Positions 16,826 through 26,273 of a stretch of DNA of 64,000 nt are shown here, piece by piece. Positions within the stretch are counted from its first letter, which is position 1. Each line of letters begins with the position of its first letter. Both the position numbers and the translations under genes were made by a program. This stretch comes from DATKIY01 sp963726755 (GTDB lineage Bacteria; Actinomycetota; Actinomycetes; JAHEKZ01): NCBI GenBank assembly GCA_963726755.1, contig CAVSDB010000001.1, positions 496,001 to 560,000 of the forward strand, given 5' to 3'. The notes beneath the pieces were generated by a model, which was not told where the DNA came from, ran no database searches, and saw nothing but the letters and a program-made list of their open reading frames with translations.

Positions 16826-18067
16826 CTAGAACACGAACGGTGACCAGGGGGCGGTTGGGTGGACGAAAGCCGTCGACAGTTGATGCAGCGCACCGGGGGT
16901 GTGCTCGTCGATCCAGCCCGCTGCACCGAACGAGTCGAGCGTTGTGCCGCCCAGGTATGCAGCCCCTAGTGCGGAGACGTCGAGCGTGAGGTCAGCGGCG
17001 TCGGTGGTCTTCGTGTACGCGCAGCCGGACTGATCCACGGACATCCGCCAGCGTCCCGCGTTCCACGGAGATGTTTCGTCCGCGACTTCCAGGACGACGT
17101 CGGCCGGTGCGGCGTACGTCCGCCGGCTCAGCGCATCAGCGACGTCGATGAGTTTGATGTAGAGCGCGTCGCCGCGCCTTTGTTTGTGGTGCCGGGGTTG
17201 GTCGAACCACAGTTGCACAGGAGTATCGATCGGGAGGTTCCAGACCTCGACTCGGCCGGAGAGGTCGAAGTCGATGAGATAGCGCCAGAGAGCTGCTTCG
17301 GCTGCCGGGTCTTGTGCCATCAACTCCCGGACGTTGATAGTGCCGTCGCCGTAACCCGCAGACCATTCGTGCTTGAAGCGGTAGCGCGCGTACCCGCGTA
17401 CGCCGGCGTCGTCCTCGACCACGATGGTGCGCAGTGGCCCACCGTCGCGACCCTCTTTGGCGTCGAAGCTGTTCCGGGTATGCCAGACCTCGGTGAGTTC
17501 CGGCATACCTGGTCGGCGCGCACGAACTGCGTCGTAGACGCCCTGCGTGTCTTGACGATCCTCTGGGGGCTCGACCATCCGGGTCCGCAGCGACGGATCG
17601 CTGGGCGCCCTCGAAAGTGATCCGTGAACTCGCTCCACGGTCAGCGTCAGGATTGAGGTGGCCCAGCCGTAGCCGAACCGGCCATAGAGGGGAGGTTGTG
17701 CTGCCCACAGACCAGCGATTGGTTCGCGTCCGGCTTCGCGGGTTTCGTCGTGCAGCGCGTTCATCATTGCGCGCATGCCGCCAAGCCGACGGTGGCTGGG
17801 TTTTACGCCGATCCACGTCACGCCTGCACAGAGTGCGTTTCCGCCGGGCACGCTCATGTCGAGGGAGAAGATGGAGCCACAGCCCACCGCCTCTTTGCCA
17901 TCCCAGGCGATATAACTGCGGTCGAGTTCGAGCAGGGCGCGGACGTTGCCCAGCACTTCGTCAGGAGCAGTCTCGTCGAAGGCCTCGCTATCGGACTTGA
18001 GCATCAATTCGAAGGCGTCGTCCTCGCTGAGCCCTTCACCGAGCACTGGGCGTACTTCAATGGTCAT
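16826..18067 (-). CDS. eis: Eis-type GNAT acetyltransferase
   Basis: A 413-residue member of the Eis family (two GNAT domains and a sterol-carrier-like C-terminal domain), known in mycobacteria to acetylate aminoglycosides and protein amines. The acetyl-CoA loop is HRRLGGMRAMM near residue 91, the conserved LYGRFGYGWAT near 126 holds the general-acid Tyr, and the chain ends in Phe, whose terminal carboxylate is the family's general base. It lies 54 nt downstream of the kinase/PLP fusion gene on the same strand and converges on the AlbA_2 gene with an 8-nt gap. Whether it confers drug resistance cannot be told. Confidence 0.88.
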   Translation of the reverse strand: MTIEVRPVLGEGLSEDDAFELMLKSDSEAFDETAPDEVLGNVRALLELDRSYIAWDGKEAVGCGSIFSLDMSVPGGNALCAGVTWIGVKPSHRRLGGMRAMMNALHDETREAGREPIAGLWAAQPPLYGRFGYGWATSILTLTVERVHGSLSRAPSDPSLRTRMVEPPEDRQDTQGVYDAVRARRPGMPELTEVWHTRNSFDAKEGRDGGPLRTIVVEDDAGVRGYARYRFKHEWSAGYGDGTINVRELMAQDPAAEAALWRYLIDFDLSGRVEVWNLPIDTPVQLWFDQPRHHKQRRGDALYIKLIDVADALSRRTYAAPADVVLEVADETSPWNAGRWRMSVDQSGCAYTKTTDAADLTLDVSALGAAYLGGTTLDSFGAAGWIDEHTPGALHQLSTAFVHPTAPWSPFVF

Positions 18068-18121
18068 ATCTCTTGCCTACCAGAGTGAACGGATTCGACC
18101 TAGCGAATTTCTTCGTTCGAG

Positions 18122-20459
18122 CTATGCGTCAAGGGTTCGCAGCGTCTCTTCGAGCGCACCGGCGAAGATCGGTACGTGCGCCTCGGTGAATGCGAGGGGA
18201 GGCCTAACCTTCAGTACGTTGCCCTTCGGTCCGCACGATCCGACCAGTACTCGCCGCTGCCTCAGTCCTTCTTTGATGGCATTCGCGACGTCGGGCGCCG
18301 GTTGTTTCGACGCGGCGTCAGTGACGATCTCGATGCCGTTGGCCAGACCCATTCCCCTGACATCGCCGATGACCGGGTACCGCGCCTGTACATCGCGTAT
18401 TGCCTCCCGCAACGCCTGTCCGGCGCGCTGCGTGCGAGGCAGGACCTGCTCGTCGGCCAGTACGTCGAGGACAGCGTGGGCGGCGGCCACCGACACGGGA
18501 TTGCCGCCGAACGTCGAGAAGAACACGGTGGTGTCGGAGAACCGCTCGGCGATCTCGCGTCGGGTAATGACGGCAGCAACTGGATGTCCGTTGCCCATCG
18601 GCTTTCCGAGCGTGACGAAGTCCGGCTTGATTCCGAACCGCTGGTACGACCACATGGCGTCACCGGTGCGACCGTGCCCGCCCTGCACTTCGTCGGCGAT
18701 CCACAGTCCGCCGGCCGCATGGGTCAGCTCGACCAGTTCCTGGACGTACGCGGGGTCGAGGTCGCCGAAGCCGTCGCTGGTCAGTGCACCGTCCAGAATT
18801 GCCACCGCAGGCGCGATGCCGTTGCCGCGCATTCGGTCGAGTGCGGCCGCGAAGCCCGCCGCGTCGAGGTGCTCCCCGCGATACGGGTCGGGTGGCGTCC
18901 ACGTCTCGATGTGCGCTGGCTTCTTGCCGCTCGGCCAAGTCTCCGGACTCAACGGCGCGATCGCGTCCGAGATGCCGTGGTAGGCGAAGTCGGTGCACAG
19001 GCCACCGTTATTGCCGGTGAACTCGACCGCCAGCCGCCAGGCGAGGTCGTTGGCCTCGGAGCCAGAGTTGACGAACATCACGGTGTCGAGGTCGTCGTCG
19101 CAGAATCCCGCTAGTCGTTCGGCAAGTTCGATGGCGGATTCGTGCAGGTAGCGCATGTTGGTATTCAGCGTGCGCGCTTGTCGTGCGATCGCTTCGGTAA
19201 CTCGCGGATGCGTGTGTCCGACGCACGGCACGTTGTTGTACGCGTCGAGGTACTCCACGCCCTCGACGTCGGTCATCCAGACACCTCGCGCACTCGCGAG
19301 GTGAATCGGCGAGTCGTACGTCAGGTCCTCAAGTGCTGGACCCATGACGTCGTTTCGTCGCGCGATCAAGGCGGCGTCGTCGATGCGCGGACGTGAGCCG
19401 CCTAGCCGGCGGGAGACCTCGTCGAAACCGAGCGACCGGAAGTTCTCGATGGTGGCCAGTGCCACGTGGTTGTAGCGCTCGGCGAACTCGGCGGTTTCCA
19501 GCCCGCGCGCCGAACGCCACGAACTGATCGCGATCGTGACGGCGCAACGTGCAGCCCACAGGTCGCCGATGATGTTGAGCTCGGCTGGCTCCAAGGGGGT
19601 GATGCGCTGATAGCCGTCCAGCAGTAGTCGAGAGGCCCGGAAGAGTTCGTCGTCGAACCGTTCGTCAGCCAACGAGTCGAGAACCGATGCCAAGTCGATG
19701 GCCAGTGCGGAGTAACTCATGTCGCCGAAGTCGACGATTCCGGAAATGAATCCCTGCTCGTCGATCAATACGTTGTCGAGCGTGAGGTCTCCGTGAACCA
19801 ACTGACCCCGCAACTTGGGCCACTGGGGGAGGACGGTCGACTCGAAGTGGTCAAAGACGCCGGCCACGGTTGCACGCATCTGCGGGTCGCGAATATCGGG
19901 CAACATCGCTCGACAACGCAGGGCGTGCTGCACGTCCCACAACATCGTCCGCTGCGCGTTCGGGTGGAAGAAGCCCCGTAACGCGCGACCAAGCCGTCGC
20001 GGTGGTCTCGCCCCACGCAATGACCGCTTCGTCGGACAGCAACGACGGCTGACCGCGTCCGGTCCCCGGGAGGACGTCGTACATGCGCACCCAGTTGGTC
20101 CCGCCGTCGTGATTGAACGCCGCGCGGTACGAAACGGGGTCGTCGGCGGCGTCAGTTCCAGGGACTTGCCAGGGGAGGGCCACCGGGAGTCCGGGGTCGG
20201 CGCGTCGGATGTGCAGGACGCCGAGCGCCTCCATATCGAGGGTGATTGGGTCCTCGGCGGGGTTCGACACCTTCATCACGGCCAGTGCCTGGCCGGCGGT
20301 GTCTTGCAACATGAACGTCTGGTCGCGCTCACTGCCGAGGTTCTTGGCGTCGCTGGCGCTGACTCGGTACGTCGCGTTCGCGATCGATAGTGCCTCTTGG
20401 TCGGAGAACGACGGAGGGGTTATCTCAAGGACCGGGTCGAATGCTTGATCGTTGCCCAC
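18122..20459 (-). CDS. Fused APH-type kinase / class-III PLP phospho-lyase-like protein, one frame break
   Basis: Read across one break near 20003 (an extra A, giving TARLGRALRGFFH) this is a 778-residue two-domain protein. Residues of about 1-330 are an aminoglycoside-phosphotransferase-fold kinase with QLVHGDLTLDNVL and SGIVDFGDMSYS. Residues of about 365-778 are a class-III aminotransferase-fold enzyme with NSGSEANDLA, IADEVQGGHGRTG and the PLP lysine (about 619) in GKPMGNGHPVA. That last motif is characteristic of the O-phospho-amine lyases (ethanolamine-phosphate and 5-phosphohydroxylysine phospho-lyases), which eliminate phosphate and ammonia. Kinase plus lyase would convert an amino alcohol to an aldehyde or keto compound. 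The substrate is unknown. A split version lies at 24908-27314. Confidence 0.85.
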
Positions 20460-20499
20460 AACTGAAAGATACGGCTATCGCTGGCTGGGCGCAGCAGCC

Positions 20500-21075
20500 C
20501 TACCCACCCTCGTACGCGCTCACGATCAGAGAGCGGAACTGCAGACTTGCCACATTGTTGCCTCCTGGGAGTACCTCAAATTTCCAGATGCCCTTGGGTA
20601 GCCCACTCCACAGCATGTTGATGCTCTTCACCCCGAACGCGGTCGGCCCGGTTTGAAAGAATGTGTGACCAGGTGATGCCCAGACCATTTGACCGGGGGT
20701 GCAGCCATGCGACAAACCGCCAGGACCAACGCAGGTTGCGCGCATATCGATGTGCACAAAGTCGGCGGCACCGGGCGTGCTCGCCTCGCTGCTGAAGTTC
20801 GCAGTGGCCATGCCCGCGCACTTCTTCTTGAACTGGACGGTCGAGGCTGCTGGGTTGTCGGTTGTGGTGTCGTCCGGCGGGACGAGAGTGTTCGTTTGGG
20901 TGTCGTACCCGATGCCGCAAGGCGGTCCGCTGCTGTGACCACTGATCCGCTGGGTGGTGGCGTCACTTGCTCGGTGCACGTCGTTGGCTGCGCTGGCCAG
21001 CGCCAACGCCCCGCCGCTGACCACGAGAAGCGTCGCGACCCCAGCGATGACCACAGACTTTCTGGTCTTGAACAA
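20500..21075 (-). CDS. Secreted protein of unknown function
   Basis: A 191-residue protein with a Sec signal peptide: basic start MFKTRK, hydrophobic VVIAGVATLLVVSGGALALA, and a probable Ala-x-Ala site near residue 30. The mature part has four Cys residues that could form two disulfides and an aromatic C-terminal half ending KFEVLPGGNNVASLQFRSLI. I do not recognise a family. It is divergent from a TetR gene with a dyad operator candidate between them, so it may be that regulator's target. Confidence 0.7.
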   Translation of the reverse strand: MFKTRKSVVIAGVATLLVVSGGALALASAANDVHRASDATTQRISGHSSGPPCGIGYDTQTNTLVPPDDTTTDNPAASTVQFKKKCAGMATANFSSEASTPGAADFVHIDMRATCVGPGGLSHGCTPGQMVWASPGHTFFQTGPTAFGVKSINMLWSGLPKGIWKFEVLPGGNNVASLQFRSLIVSAYEGG

Positions 21076-21147
21076 CTGCTATCCCCTGTCACCCCGTTGG
21101 CCGACCACCCAGCCGCCCATACCCCGTCAAGCAATACGTTCTTGTCT

Positions 21148-21162
21148 GACACTACAAGTGTC
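21148..21162. promoter_or_regulatory. TetR-type operator candidate
   Basis: GACACT-ACA-AGTGTC is a perfect inverted repeat with 6-bp arms. It lies in the 122-bp gap between the divergent secreted-protein and TetR genes, 36 nt upstream of the TetR start. Size and position fit an autoregulatory TetR operator. Binding is inferred. Confidence 0.5.
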
Positions 21163-21197
21163 GGAAGGTCAATGCTCGCAAGCGTTAGGCTCGGCGA

Positions 21198-21833
21198 GTG
21201 AACCAGCCTCGCCCCACCCGGCTGACCGCTCAAGGCGAAGCGACCAGAGATCGGATACTTCGGGCATCTGCCGACGCCTTCGGCGCCCATGGCTATGCGA
21301 ACACCACGCTCGACGAGATCGCCGCCACCGTTGGTATCACTAAAGGAGCGGTGCTCCGGCACTTCGGTTCGAAGGAGCAGTTGTTCGTCGCGACGTACAA
21401 GTACGTGATGATCGACAACCGTGGCTGGCTCGACGTAGACCAGGACCTCTTGGACCAGGGCTTCTTTGCCGTGCTGGAGCATTGGTTGAGTAGTACGTCG
21501 CAACGCTCTGCGGACTCGTTGCCGCTGCGGATGTACTTCTTGGGTAAGGACGGCAGCCACTCGACGCAGCACGCGATCAACCGGTTCCTGCGCAGTGAAG
21601 ACCCGGACCGGACGATGGAGTTTGTGGAGTTCGGTATGGAGCGCGGCGAGATCTCTCGAGATCACGATCCGCTGCTGGTGGCGGCGGTGCTCGACTGGGC
21701 CATTGACGGCTACCAAGCAAGTGCCTTCGCGGAGGATTTCGATCGCAGCGGACTATTCCGACGGGCGGCAAGTGGCGAAACTCCAGAGGTCGCCACGGCG
21801 CTGATCGACATGCTCCGTCGAGCCTTCGGGTAG
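21198..21833 (+). CDS. TetR family transcriptional regulator
   Basis: A 211-residue repressor. The N-terminal helix-turn-helix is at about residues 12-58: TRDRILRASADAFGAHGYANTTLDEIAATVGITKGAVLRHFGSK region. The C-terminal ligand domain is unassigned. The start is GTG at 21198. It is divergent from the secreted-protein gene and upstream of the Rieske oxygenase gene on the same strand (92-nt gap), so either could be regulated. Confidence 0.88.
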   Translation: MNQPRPTRLTAQGEATRDRILRASADAFGAHGYANTTLDEIAATVGITKGAVLRHFGSKEQLFVATYKYVMIDNRGWLDVDQDLLDQGFFAVLEHWLSSTSQRSADSLPLRMYFLGKDGSHSTQHAINRFLRSEDPDRTMEFVEFGMERGEISRDHDPLLVAAVLDWAIDGYQASAFAEDFDRSGLFRRAASGETPEVATALIDMLRRAFG

Positions 21834-21847
21834 TGACCCGAGGTCAC
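21833..21847. promoter_or_regulatory. Perfect dyad between TetR and Rieske genes
   Basis: GTGACC-CGA-GGTCAC is a perfect inverted repeat beginning at the last base of the TetR stop codon, 79 nt upstream of the Rieske oxygenase start. It may be an operator or a weak terminator. Its sequence differs from the dyad at 21148. Confidence 0.35.
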
Positions 21848-21925
21848 GCCGCGCGCTGTCATTCCCCTATCAAACGCAGTTAATCTCCTGGCCGAAGCTT
21901 TTGATATTCGACAGGAGCCAGCCAC

Positions 21926-23050
21926 ATGTCCGGAACCGGAACGTTGCAACCAGCGTTGCCCCGCGCTCACTACGTCGACGAGACGTCGTGGCACCTCGAA
22001 CGTGAGCGGGCGTTGCTTCGGTCGTGGACGTGTGTTGGTCGCCTCGACGAGCTGGGTCTGGCGGACAAGGCGACGGGGGAACCGATCGTCAACCGCGCAG
22101 CCGTTGTCGACTTGCTCGGCGAGTCCGTCATCGTGACGGTCAGTGCTGACGGATCGTTGCATGCGCACTACAACGTGTGCCGGCACCGTGGTACGCAACT
22201 GATACCCCACGAAGCGGGCGCCGCGACGCCTGCGCCGTGTGACTTGAAGGTGTTGCGCTGCCCGTACCACTCGTGGTCGTACCACCTCGACGGTCGGCTA
22301 CGGTCCGCGCCGCTTGCTGGCGACGTCGACCCTGACCGCTTCTCGCTGCACCCGGTCGGTGCTGAGGCTTGGGGTGGCTTCCTCTGGCTGCACCCGACTC
22401 CCGCCGAGGCCGGTTCGCTCGTCGAAGCGCTGGGCAACACTCCCGAGCGGACCACTCGGTACCCGTTGGCTGAGCTGGCCGTTGGTTACCGCGCGACGTA
22501 CGACGTGCGAGCGAACTGGAAGGTGATGGCCGAGAACTACAACGAGTGCTACCACTGCGGTCCAGTTCATCCAGAACTCTCGACGCTGGTGCCCGCGTTC
22601 GCGTCCGGTGGTGTTGACCTTGATTGGGAAGCGGGCATCCCGCACCGCGACGGCGCGTGGACGTTCACGATGACCGGCACGAGCTGCCGCGCTCCGTTCC
22701 CTGAGTTGGACGAGGACGAACGCGTTCGACACAAGGGCGAACTTGTCTACCCGAACCTGTTCTTGTCGCTGTCCGCTGAGCACGTGGCGGCGTTCATGCT
22801 GCAACCGCTTGCTGTCGACCGGACTCGGATCGTCTGCGAACTGCTCTTCGCTCGAGAAGAGGTGGCACGTGACGACTTCGATCCCAGGGATGCCGCCGAA
22901 CTCTGGGAGATCACCAACCAGCAGGACTGGGCAATCTGCGAACTCGTGCAGCGCGGCATGAGTTCGCGCGCGTACGACCAGGGTTGGTACGCCCCCATGG
23001 AGGATGAGTCCCTCGACATCACCCGCTGGCTGCTGCCTCGGTTGGCGTAA
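21926..23050 (+). CDS. Rieske non-haem iron oxygenase, alpha subunit
   Basis: A 374-residue aromatic-ring-hydroxylating/choline-monooxygenase-type oxygenase. The Rieske [2Fe-2S] ligands are in CRHRGTQL (about 85-92) and CPYHSW (about 112-117). The mononuclear iron site is in AENYNECYHCGPVHPEL near residue 200. That arrangement is nearest to the quaternary-ammonium demethylases (glycine betaine, stachydrine or carnitine oxygenases) rather than to benzoate dioxygenases. AGGAG precedes the ATG. No reductase gene lies nearby. It is convergent, with a 6-nt gap, on the CoA-transferase operon. The substrate is unknown. Confidence 0.88.
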   Translation: MSGTGTLQPALPRAHYVDETSWHLERERALLRSWTCVGRLDELGLADKATGEPIVNRAAVVDLLGESVIVTVSADGSLHAHYNVCRHRGTQLIPHEAGAATPAPCDLKVLRCPYHSWSYHLDGRLRSAPLAGDVDPDRFSLHPVGAEAWGGFLWLHPTPAEAGSLVEALGNTPERTTRYPLAELAVGYRATYDVRANWKVMAENYNECYHCGPVHPELSTLVPAFASGGVDLDWEAGIPHRDGAWTFTMTGTSCRAPFPELDEDERVRHKGELVYPNLFLSLSAEHVAAFMLQPLAVDRTRIVCELLFAREEVARDDFDPRDAAELWEITNQQDWAICELVQRGMSSRAYDQGWYAPMEDESLDITRWLLPRLA

Positions 23051-23056
23051 GGCTCG

Positions 23057-23698
23057 CTAGGCGGGGACGTCGACCTTCAGCTTGGTTCCGGTGGCCGCCA
23101 CTACGTCGTCGACGCTGACGCCGGGGGCGGTTTCGCGAAGGACTAGTCCATCGCTGGTGACGTCGATGACAGCCAGGTCGGTGACGATGAGGTCGACGAC
23201 GCTCTTGCCGGTCAGCGGCAGCGTGCACTCGTCGACGATCTTTGCGGTGCCGTCTTTGGCAACGTGCTCCATCATCACGATGACGCGCTTGCTGCCGTGG
23301 ACGAGATCCATCGCGCCGCCCATCCCCTTGACCATCTTCCCCGGGATCATCCAGTTCGCCAGGTCGCCGTTCTTGGACACCTGCATCGCGCCGAGTACGG
23401 CGACGTCGATGTGTCCGCCGCGGATCATGCCGAAGCTGGTCGCCGAGTCGAAGAACGAGGCTCCGGGGTTGACGGTGACGGTTTCCTTGCCCGCGTTGAT
23501 CAGGTCTGGATCGACGTCAGCCTCGGCCGGGTAGGGGCCAGTGCCCAGGATTCCGTTCTCGGACTGCAGCGCGACGTTGACGTCGGCAGCGAGGTGCTGG
23601 GGGACAAGGGTCGGGAGACCGATCCCAAGGTTGATGTATTCGCCGTCATGAAGTTCGGCGGCGACGCGGGCGGCGAGTTCGTCGCGAGTCAGTGCCAT
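23057..23698 (-). CDS. scoB: 3-oxoacid CoA-transferase subunit B
   Basis: A 213-residue family I CoA-transferase beta subunit. Family features are AAELHDGEYINLGIGLPTLV near the start and the catalytic-glutamate motif SENGILG (about 46-52), followed by FFDSATSFGMIRGGHIDVAVLGAMQV. With subunit A it transfers CoA from succinyl-CoA (or another donor) to a 3-oxo acid. Its start overlaps the subunit A stop by one or more bases, so the two are coupled. Confidence 0.92.
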   Translation of the reverse strand: MALTRDELAARVAAELHDGEYINLGIGLPTLVPQHLAADVNVALQSENGILGTGPYPAEADVDPDLINAGKETVTVNPGASFFDSATSFGMIRGGHIDVAVLGAMQVSKNGDLANWMIPGKMVKGMGGAMDLVHGSKRVIVMMEHVAKDGTAKIVDECTLPLTGKSVVDLIVTDLAVIDVTSDGLVLRETAPGVSVDDVVAATGTKLKVDVPA

Positions 23699-24489
23699 CA
23701 GGCGTTCCCTCCGGCCGGTGCGGTCACGGTTCGTCGTTCAATGCGCTTGTCTGCGGCTTGCTCGGGCGTGAGGACAACGACCCGTTGCACGAAGACGCCG
23801 GGAGTGTGCACGCATTGCGGGTCGATCGTTCCCGGCTCGACGAGTTCCTCGACCTCAGCAATGGTGACGCGCCCAGCCATTGCAGCCAACGGGTTGAAGT
23901 TCTGTGTCGATTTGTCGAAGACGAGGTTGCCGTGCCGGTCGCCGACGGACGCACGCACCATCGCGTAGTCGGTGACGATGCCGCGTTCGAGAACGTACGG
24001 GCGTCCGTCAAACTCGCGCGTCTCCTTGGCTGGCGAGGAAAGCGAGATACCGCCGGAGCCGTCGTACTTCCACGGCATGCCGCCCTCTGAAACCTGCGTG
24101 CCGTAGCCGGCCGGGGTGTAGAAGGCGGGGATTCCAGCGCCACCAGCACGCAGTCGCTCGGCAAGGGTTCCCTGTGGAATCAACTCCACCTCAAGTTCGC
24201 CGGACAAGAACTGACGCTCGAACTCCTTGTTCTCGCCCACGTACGACGATGTCATGCGCGCGATGCGGTGTGCACCGAGCAGCACGCCGAGCCCCCAGCC
24301 GTCGACACCACAGTTGTTCGACACAACCCTGAGGTCGGTAGCCCCTTGATCGAGTAGGGCTTGAGTAAGCACGGTGGGAATGCCGCATAACCCGAAGCCG
24401 CCCACAGCCAGCGTCGCACCGTTACCGATGTCGGCGACAGCCTCCGCCGCCGAGCCCATCACCTTGTCCACGCGAACCTCACTTGACAC
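23698..24489 (-). CDS. scoA: 3-oxoacid CoA-transferase subunit A
   Basis: A 263-residue family I CoA-transferase alpha subunit: GGFGLCGIPTVLTQALL near residue 31, NNCGVDGWGLG near 58 and AGGAGIPAFYTPAGYGT near 114, the last being the usual substrate-proximal loop. The start is GTG at 24489; a second GTG seven codons later is possible. It follows the MmcQ-like gene by 77 nt on the same strand, so it may be the continuation of the kinase/PLP operon. Confidence 0.92.
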   Translation of the reverse strand: MSSEVRVDKVMGSAAEAVADIGNGATLAVGGFGLCGIPTVLTQALLDQGATDLRVVSNNCGVDGWGLGVLLGAHRIARMTSSYVGENKEFERQFLSGELEVELIPQGTLAERLRAGGAGIPAFYTPAGYGTQVSEGGMPWKYDGSGGISLSSPAKETREFDGRPYVLERGIVTDYAMVRASVGDRHGNLVFDKSTQNFNPLAAMAGRVTIAEVEELVEPGTIDPQCVHTPGVFVQRVVVLTPEQAADKRIERRTVTAPAGGNA

Positions 24490-24566
24490 TCGATATTGGA
24501 CTGAGACTTGCCGTTGAGACTGACCGATGTGTTTGCGTCAGGGGAAGACCCTAGCGCCCTGGATCC

Positions 24567-24911
24567 TCACGCCGACTGTGGCCGGTCGCGCTTCGGCAGC
24601 TTGCTGACGATGAACTCGTACGACGTGTCGATCGCGTCGAAGATGTCGTCGTCGGGGATGCCCGCCCCCACGGTCAAGCTGTTCCAGCCCGAGCGCCCGA
24701 TGTACGCCATGACTGTGGCGTCGTCGGGGAATCGCGCGAGCCACTCGTCGGCCTCCTCGCGGGTTGGCGCGCACTTGACGCCGATCCGGTCATCGCCGAA
24801 GAACACGAAGATCTTCTTACCGACTTTGACGACCAACGACTCGTCCCACGGTTGGTCCTGCCATGCCCCTGGTTTGCCCAGGCAGTAGCTGAGTACCTCG
24901 TCGATCGTCAT
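24567..24911 (-). CDS. MmcQ/YjbR family protein
   Basis: A 114-residue CyaY-like-fold protein: EVLSYCLGKPGAWQDQPWDES at the start, KIFVFFGDDRIGVKCAP in the middle and YIGRSGWNSLTV near 75. These proteins are thought to bind DNA or act as small accessory proteins; no activity is settled. The ATG at 24911 overlaps the stop of the upstream PLP enzyme gene by 4 nt, so it belongs to that operon. Confidence 0.88.
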   Translation of the reverse strand: MTIDEVLSYCLGKPGAWQDQPWDESLVVKVGKKIFVFFGDDRIGVKCAPTREEADEWLARFPDDATVMAYIGRSGWNSLTVGAGIPDDDIFDAIDTSYEFIVSKLPKRDRPQSA

Positions 24912-26272
24912 GGGCAGACCTCGGCCAGGGTGGCGTCGAGTTCTGTGACGAATCGCTCGGCGTCGGCCTGCGAGAACACCAAGGGGGGACGCACCTTCAG
25001 GATGTTGTTGTTCACCCCGGCGGTACCTATGAGCACCCGCCGACGTCGCAGTTCATTGATGACCTGCAACGTCAGATCCTCGTCCGGCTCCTTCGCTGAG
25101 TCCGGACGGACGAACTCGACGCCAATGAACAACCCGGCACCTCTGACGTCGCCAATTGCAGGGTGGGTGCGCGCAAGTTCTTGCAGCATGTGTCGTAGCG
25201 ATTGCCCGACGGACGCCGCGTGCTGCTGCAAGTGGTCGTCGCGGACGACGTCGAGCACCGCTTGCGCGGCCGCGATCGAGACGGCGTTGCCGCCGAAGGT
25301 GTTGAAGTAACGGACCTGCTTGCCGAAGGTCTCGATCACTTCTGGACGCATGATGGTCGCGGCGATCGGCATACCGTTTCCCATTGGTTTGCCGATGGTG
25401 ACGAGGTCAGGAATGAATCGCTCACTCGTCGAGCCGTGTCGGTCAAAGCCCCAGAGCGCATCGCCGGTTCGGCCGAAACCTGGTTGCACCTCGTCAGCGA
25501 TGTAGAGCCCTCCAGCGCGATGCACCACCTCGCGGACGGGTGCGAGGAATCCCGCTGGATCGGCGAGGATCCCGTCTGAGGCGAAGATCGAGTCGGCGAT
25601 GAAGGCAGCGAACCTGACGCCGTGCGCCGCGAGGTCGTCAATCGCCTCTTGGACCTGAGCGGCAAACCACGTCCCTAGGTCGGGGTAGCCCGACGTGTCG
25701 ACGCGGTACTCGTCGGGAGAAGGCACCCAACGCACCCAGGGTGCGAGCGTGTCAACGCCGCCAAGCGACGGACTGATGGCGGCGACTTCGGTAGTGACAC
25801 CGTGATAGGCGTTGCGTGTGACGACAACGCCCGTCCCGCCGGTGTGATGCTTGGCAATGCGCAGCGCGAGGTCACCCGCTTCGGATCCGGTGCACGTGTA
25901 CATGACGTGACCGAGTTCGGGCGGCATCGTCGCGAGCAGTTCCTCTGAATACCGGACGATTCCCTCGTGCAGATACCGAGTGTGGGTATTCAGGACGGCG
26001 GCCTGGTTGGTAATCGCGGCCGTCACTCGCGGATTCGCATGTCCGACCGACGCGACGTTGTTGTACACGTCGAGGTAGTCCACGCCATCGGCGTCGAACA
26101 GATGAGCACCCTCGCCACGCACGATGTGGACCGGATCCTCGTAGAAGAGTCGGTATGCAGGTCCGAGCACGTCCAGCCGACGACGGACCAAATCCGACGT
26201 GGCGCCGTCGAGGGAGTCGACCTTAGACGGGTCGAAGTAGCTCGATGGACCTGCCGGGGGACGTTCGGTCAT
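24908..26272 (-). CDS. Class-III PLP enzyme, phospho-lyase-like (split copy)
   Basis: A 454-residue class-III aminotransferase-fold enzyme. The ATG at 26272 lies 1 nt after the kinase stop. Features are YLDVYNNVASVGHANPRV near 65, CTGSEAGDLALRIAK, IADEVQPGFGRTGDA and the PLP lysine in TIGKPMGNGMP. The GKPMGNG signature and gene pairing match the phospho-lyase domain fused to a kinase at 18122-20459; both contain DAYNN/DVYNN-V-VGH and the same C-terminal VRPPL. Expected reaction: beta-elimination of phosphate from a phosphorylated amino alcohol with release of ammonia. The exact substrate is unknown, and a true transaminase role is not excluded. Confidence 0.86.
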   Translation of the reverse strand: MTERPPAGPSSYFDPSKVDSLDGATSDLVRRRLDVLGPAYRLFYEDPVHIVRGEGAHLFDADGVDYLDVYNNVASVGHANPRVTAAITNQAAVLNTHTRYLHEGIVRYSEELLATMPPELGHVMYTCTGSEAGDLALRIAKHHTGGTGVVVTRNAYHGVTTEVAAISPSLGGVDTLAPWVRWVPSPDEYRVDTSGYPDLGTWFAAQVQEAIDDLAAHGVRFAAFIADSIFASDGILADPAGFLAPVREVVHRAGGLYIADEVQPGFGRTGDALWGFDRHGSTSERFIPDLVTIGKPMGNGMPIAATIMRPEVIETFGKQVRYFNTFGGNAVSIAAAQAVLDVVRDDHLQQHAASVGQSLRHMLQELARTHPAIGDVRGAGLFIGVEFVRPDSAKEPDEDLTLQVINELRRRRVLIGTAGVNNNILKVRPPLVFSQADAERFVTELDATLAEVCP

Positions 26273-26273
26273 C

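Noticed and set aside
17946..18983. 345-residue plus-strand open frame
   Set aside because: Ser/Arg/Pro-rich shadow of Eis and the PLP domain on the minus strand.
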